A stretch of DNA of 64,000 bases from Chryseobacterium gleum. GTDB taxonomy: Bacteria; Bacteroidota; Bacteroidia; Flavobacteriales_D; Crocinitomicaceae. This document shows, piece after piece, positions 62,101 through 64,000 of this stretch. The translations under genes and the position numbers were made by a program. The stretch is taken from positions 1-64,000 of the forward strand of contig CAMDFN010000010.1 of assembly GCA_945897565.1 (NCBI GenBank). The letters are read 5' to 3'. The notes beneath the pieces are model-generated. The model made no database searches and had not been told where the DNA came from. It saw only the letters and a list, made by a program, of their open reading frames with translations. How positions within the stretch are numbered: position 1 is the first letter of the stretch; each line of letters opens with the position of its first letter.

Positions 62101-62700
62101 GACTGGGCAGGTGCAATTACTTCCGGAACCGTACTTTCAGGTCTTGGCGAAGGAAGCTACTCTGTTGTAGTAACTGACGCTTATGGTTGTAGCACAACCG
62201 CTTCAGCGAGTGTCAACGAGCCCGCAGCATGGTCTGTTAGTGCAGCTGTTACCCCTGCGGTTTTTGGAGCAGATGGCGCAATTGACATGATCGTTAGCGG
62301 TGCATCTGGCCCTTACACATACAACTGGGACAACAACGCCACTACTCAAGATCTCAATAACCTAGACGGCGGCACTTACGTGATCATCATCACGGACTCT
62401 GTAGGTTGTACCTATACAGATTCAATTGTTGTGAACTCAATTGTTGGACTTGACATCAAGGACCTCAATAACGTTCAAATATTCCCGAACCCAAGCAACG
62501 GCCAATTCTTCATTGCAAGCCCTGCCCTCAATTCAGTTTTACTTTACAATTCTTTCGGACAAAAAGTAAATATTGAATTGACTACAATCGGTGATGGTAC
62601 CTACCAAGTATCAAGCAATGAGCTTGCCAATGGCTCTTATATTTTGGAACTCCAAAGTAAAGATGCAATGGTTCGTAAATCCATTCAGATCATCAAATAA
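59179..62700 (+). CDS. Large T9SS-secreted protein with SprB repeats
   Basis: 1173 aa from the ATG at 59179 (the frame to 59149 adds only a non-signal extension). Signal peptide about 1-22 (ends THAQ). A PPC-like domain (about 25-150) precedes two CARDB/FN3-like modules (about 155-430 and 440-710), then five SprB-type repeats (about 720-1085; each carries an N-terminal Cys, WSNGATT/WTGTSNTS-like core and G-T/S-Y-x-C/V-V-x-D-x-x-G-C motif) and a T9SS type A sorting domain (about 1095-1173; NVQIFPNPSNGQF, SYILELQSK). Probably a surface adhesin or gliding-type cell-surface protein. A strong terminator follows. Confidence 0.88.
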   Translation: MKKLVHILCSILLLTVGFKTHAQGLTCAAALPVTPGTFTAGTLVGTPSQASATAAGWYAYTPTSNGILNINSCSGGSDTRLWIWSGACAALAPIANNDDFTGCISTGTSAYASKIENVILMAGTTYYFEWDNVWEATGFTWSFTFAALPANNDAGITSVANRNTRIAISQASFGIPMGATVKNFSGSPLTNVVLTTEIYELPNTTTPVQTYASTAQTLGIGVQQAITAGTWSPVLTSSKSYLIKYIKTQTEVDGVTTNDQTTQNLTLDYNYTARDNNVYQVAYNWSSTLEYTQGVIHTVYGADNMTGAAYYLQSSSTTQVYNVQVFQVTAGVVATTPLYTSANITANGAGWKFHNFPTAIPVTAGEYLITIKKTGTTSFPVGGDLSLFTAGKNLVRTGAAGAWNPVEAYGVSPAFMIRPKFGTDPTNEIAFLNNANPGGQSTKLHTRQSLTGNDLSFWARGVNAGTAAVTGVTLTVTVKNASNTVLYTATSAPQDLAPTQIDTFTVANFTVTALGAYTIDYVFNNTGDQIPQNNGKTTTFTRTTGEMSRTVGVTGSLGVSTTSAPGATNIEFGNNYTITQNDFLDSVLFVLNPGTPVGYVASVNIYGTTANATGIMVPNTTALASTITYTTTAADNLNGAVIKLPIATGTLSMVPGTYFFGVYQAAVATGNIRLATSTDYVSPNTVFYRWTGSNGGTYAATAYSFVVNPIFKSCVAYNQTITTTAASCGANDGAASIATTGGTGTVNFLWSNGATTAAISGLGAGQYPCVLTDINGCPATVSVIVPSLSNLTVAATTQNITCGGQSTGNIALNASQGVTPYTYTWSGNPATTPALSNLPAGTYACTVVDATGCIVIISSTLTELSNLAAQASGTDVLCNSAQTGNLEISAASGVAPYTYQWTGTSNTSTYVTSVGPGTYTCVVTDALGCTDTVVSVLAVSDLSATASASNPLCYGSGTGSVTVTAAGGTGPYSYDWAGAITSGTVLSGLGEGSYSVVVTDAYGCSTTASASVNEPAAWSVSAAVTPAVFGADGAIDMIVSGASGPYTYNWDNNATTQDLNNLDGGTYVIIITDSVGCTYTDSIVVNSIVGLDIKDLNNVQIFPNPSNGQFFIASPALNSVLLYNSFGQKVNIELTTIGDGTYQVSSNELANGSYILELQSKDAMVRKSIQIIK
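61330..62430 (+). repeat. Five SprB-type protein repeats
   Basis: Protein-level repeats of about 75 residues with the shared pattern Cys-x(n)-G-x-(I/V)-x-(V/I)-x-x-x-x-G-x-x-P-Y-x-(Y/F)-x-W and a D-x-x-G-C end. Copies are diverged in DNA, so this is not a recent array. Confidence 0.8.
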
Positions 62701-62722
62701 ACGGATCTATTTTACTGCTTTG

Positions 62723-62754
62723 AAAAGCCCGGCATGTGCCGGGCTTTTTTTTTT
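62723..62754 (+). terminator. Rho-independent terminator after the SprB-repeat gene
   Basis: GCCCGGC-ATGT-GCCGGGC stem flanked by AAAA and a ten-T run, 23 nt after the stop codon. Confidence 0.92.
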
Positions 62755-62766
62755 GTAAATTCGCTT

Positions 62767-64000
62767 ATGAAATTTTTTCAATTTTTAGTCATTTTCTTCT
62801 TTTCTTTGGCAGTTAACGGGCAGGTCTTACTCAATGAAGGTTGCAACAAAAATGCTTTTTCCGTACTAGATGAAAACAGCGATGCCCCAGATTGGATAGA
62901 ATTATACAACAACGGCACAACAAGTGTCAATCTCCAAAACTGGAAATTAGCCGATCAATTGAACGGCGTCAATGCCTGGCTTTTTCCGAATTTAACTATT
63001 CCTGCTCAATCATTTGTGCGTGTTTTTTGCAGTGGCAAAGACCGCATTGGTAGCGCGCCGTTTGTTTCGACAGCAAACACAGCTAATTTTCAGCCAATTG
63101 TAAGTTGGAATACGCATCCGTTTAGTCAAGCCTTCGTTTGGGACGGCAGCTCTAATATCATCGTCAATGTTTGTTCTTACAACAATACTGGCTATACCGA
63201 GAATTCTATTTTTTATCAAAGCCCTACGTCATTTACATCATGTGTAGCCAATTTTGTTGATGGTTCGCCGGCAGCTTGCAGCAATAACATCGGCCAAACC
63301 TATAACCAAAGACCCAATATTAAATTCAATAATGCCATCATTGGCACAGGTACACTAACCAACAGCAACACAGACTACCCAGCTCCATATGGCAACTGGT
63401 ATTGGGGCGCAAGACACCAAATGCTTTTTTTGGCAACTGAACTCCAAGCAGCAGGGCTCATTGCAGGCCCTATTTCTTCACTTTCTTTTCAAGTGGCAAG
63501 TACCAACGGTGAATTTTATGATTACATCGACATCTCCCTTCTTCACACCTCACTCACAGCGCTAGATGCAGAATTCCTCCCCTTGCAAGGACAACAACTC
63601 CACACCAACTTTAAACTAGATGGCACCGGTGAGCACGTATATTTGTTCAATGCCAATAACCAACTTCAAGATGATTTAGAGATCGTATGCCCTCAAGCGG
63701 ACATTTCTTTTGGTCGCTCGCCAAACGGAAGCTCAAATCTCACCTGGATGAATCCAAGCCCTGGTTCAAGTAACAATGGCAACCAAGTATTTTCAGATAC
63801 GCTAGCTCGCCCACAAATTAGTTTGGCAAGTGGTATTTACAACAGCGCGCAAAGTGTTCAAATTACAACGAGTATTCCAAACACCATTGGCAAACTTGTT
63901 TACACCACCAATGGTCTAGACCCTACGTTCAACTCTCCAACTTATGTGGGTCCGATAAATATCAATTCAAATTCAGTGCTGCGCGCAAAAGTTTTTCCTA
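62767..64000 (+). CDS. Secreted lamin-tail / chitobiase-type domain protein, CotH-like, cut by window end
   Basis: Partial: 411 codons with no stop. Signal peptide about 1-18 (MKFFQFLVIFFFSLAVNGQ). A lamin-tail domain (about 20-110: LLNEGCNKNAF, DWIELYNNG) precedes a beta-sandwich module with YPAPYGNWYWGARHQ (about 205-219). The last part is a chitobiase/FN3_7-type domain (YTTNGLDPTFNSPTYVGP, about 378-395). This order usually leads to a CotH kinase domain and a T9SS tail, which should lie beyond 64000. Follows the terminator directly; TAAATTCG (62756-62763) is a weak -7 match just before the ATG. Confidence 0.75.
   Translation, partial: MKFFQFLVIFFFSLAVNGQVLLNEGCNKNAFSVLDENSDAPDWIELYNNGTTSVNLQNWKLADQLNGVNAWLFPNLTIPAQSFVRVFCSGKDRIGSAPFVSTANTANFQPIVSWNTHPFSQAFVWDGSSNIIVNVCSYNNTGYTENSIFYQSPTSFTSCVANFVDGSPAACSNNIGQTYNQRPNIKFNNAIIGTGTLTNSNTDYPAPYGNWYWGARHQMLFLATELQAAGLIAGPISSLSFQVASTNGEFYDYIDISLLHTSLTALDAEFLPLQGQQLHTNFKLDGTGEHVYLFNANNQLQDDLEIVCPQADISFGRSPNGSSNLTWMNPSPGSSNNGNQVFSDTLARPQISLASGIYNSAQSVQITTSIPNTIGKLVYTTNGLDPTFNSPTYVGPININSNSVLRAKVFP

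Noticed and set aside
1-64000. A complete previously undescribed multi-gene defence or biosynthetic system
   Set aside because: The genes are mainly core functions with clear families. No island boundary, composition shift, or cluster of unknown genes was seen.

Overview
The window is a dense, almost entirely coding stretch of a chromosome from the phylum Bacteroidota, probably a Flavobacteriales-like lineage. The pointers are an LpxC-FabZ fusion, proteins with type IX secretion (T9SS) C-terminal sorting domains and SprB repeats, OmpA/PD40 and DUF4369-TlpA proteins, a DnaG without canonical zinc ligands, a CarB that stops before the allosteric domain, and the phylum's -7 promoter motif TAnnTTTG in front of many genes. 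GC content looks to be in the mid-forties. I see no prophage, insertion sequence, CRISPR array, integration scar or stretch over 300 bp without a gene. It reads as core genome, with secreted-protein genes at the right edge.

Layout. 95-5982 (+): lpxD, lpxC-fabZ, lpxA, rlmD and cinA, each overlapping the next by ATGA. 5979-6905 (-): T9SS secreted protein. 6951-11056 (+): queE, OmpA/PD40 protein, UbiA prenyltransferase, maf, then a hairpin terminator. 11176-18426 (-): OmpA-like protein, hemE, ung, Asp-box (sialidase-like) protein, M61 peptidase, purT. 18478-28347 (+): VTC/DUF4956 pair, lpxK, purine nucleoside phosphorylase, gatB, two TlpA-like thioredoxins, lpxH, tsaE, ald, orphan HsdR-N nuclease-like gene. 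28338-29722 (-): DUF4924, OmpH/Skp-like lipoprotein, small unknown. 29881-34618 (+): RRM protein, CCA-adding enzyme, pRiA4b ORF-3-like protein, methyltransferase, FKBP lipoprotein, sucD. 34641-37700 (-): outer-membrane porin-like protein, rpsT, two tandem tRNA-Glu genes, unknown protein. 37829-39368 (+): lipid kinase, DinB-like protein, tiny membrane protein. 39391-41191 (-): DUF1295 and MscS membrane proteins. 41218-43530 (+): AlkB-like, ribD, DUF4159. 43557-46934 (-): cyclophilin-FKBP fusion, FKBP, nadK, CBS protein. 46997-47719 (+): pdxJ. 47695-57924 (-): MscS, dnaG, MORN lipoprotein, polyprenyl synthase, carB, alpha/beta hydrolase, dnaK. 58101-64000 (+): DUF983, Crp/Fnr regulator, large SprB-repeat T9SS adhesin-like protein, and a lamin-tail/CotH-type secreted protein cut by the window end.

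How the genes work together. Lipid A synthesis is well covered (lpxD, lpxC, lpxA, lpxH, lpxK), alongside outer-membrane and periplasmic proteins (OmpA types, OmpH-like, porin-like, FKBPs). A translation/tRNA group includes rlmD, queE, gatB, tsaE, cca, two tRNA-Glu and rpsT. Cofactor genes are hemE, ribD, pdxJ, nadK and a polyprenyl synthase. Genes in one direction usually overlap by 1, 4 or 11 nt, and three convergent pairs overlap at their ends. In many transcription units TAnnTTTG lies only 3-10 nt before the start codon, so leaderless or nearly leaderless mRNAs look common. I found no convincing complete new multi-gene system. The most interesting signals are regulatory and architectural: start-abutting promoters, a dyad-rich dnaK upstream region, a helically phased A-tract repeat and diverged tandem tRNA-Glu genes, plus proteins that have lost metal or Fe-S ligands.
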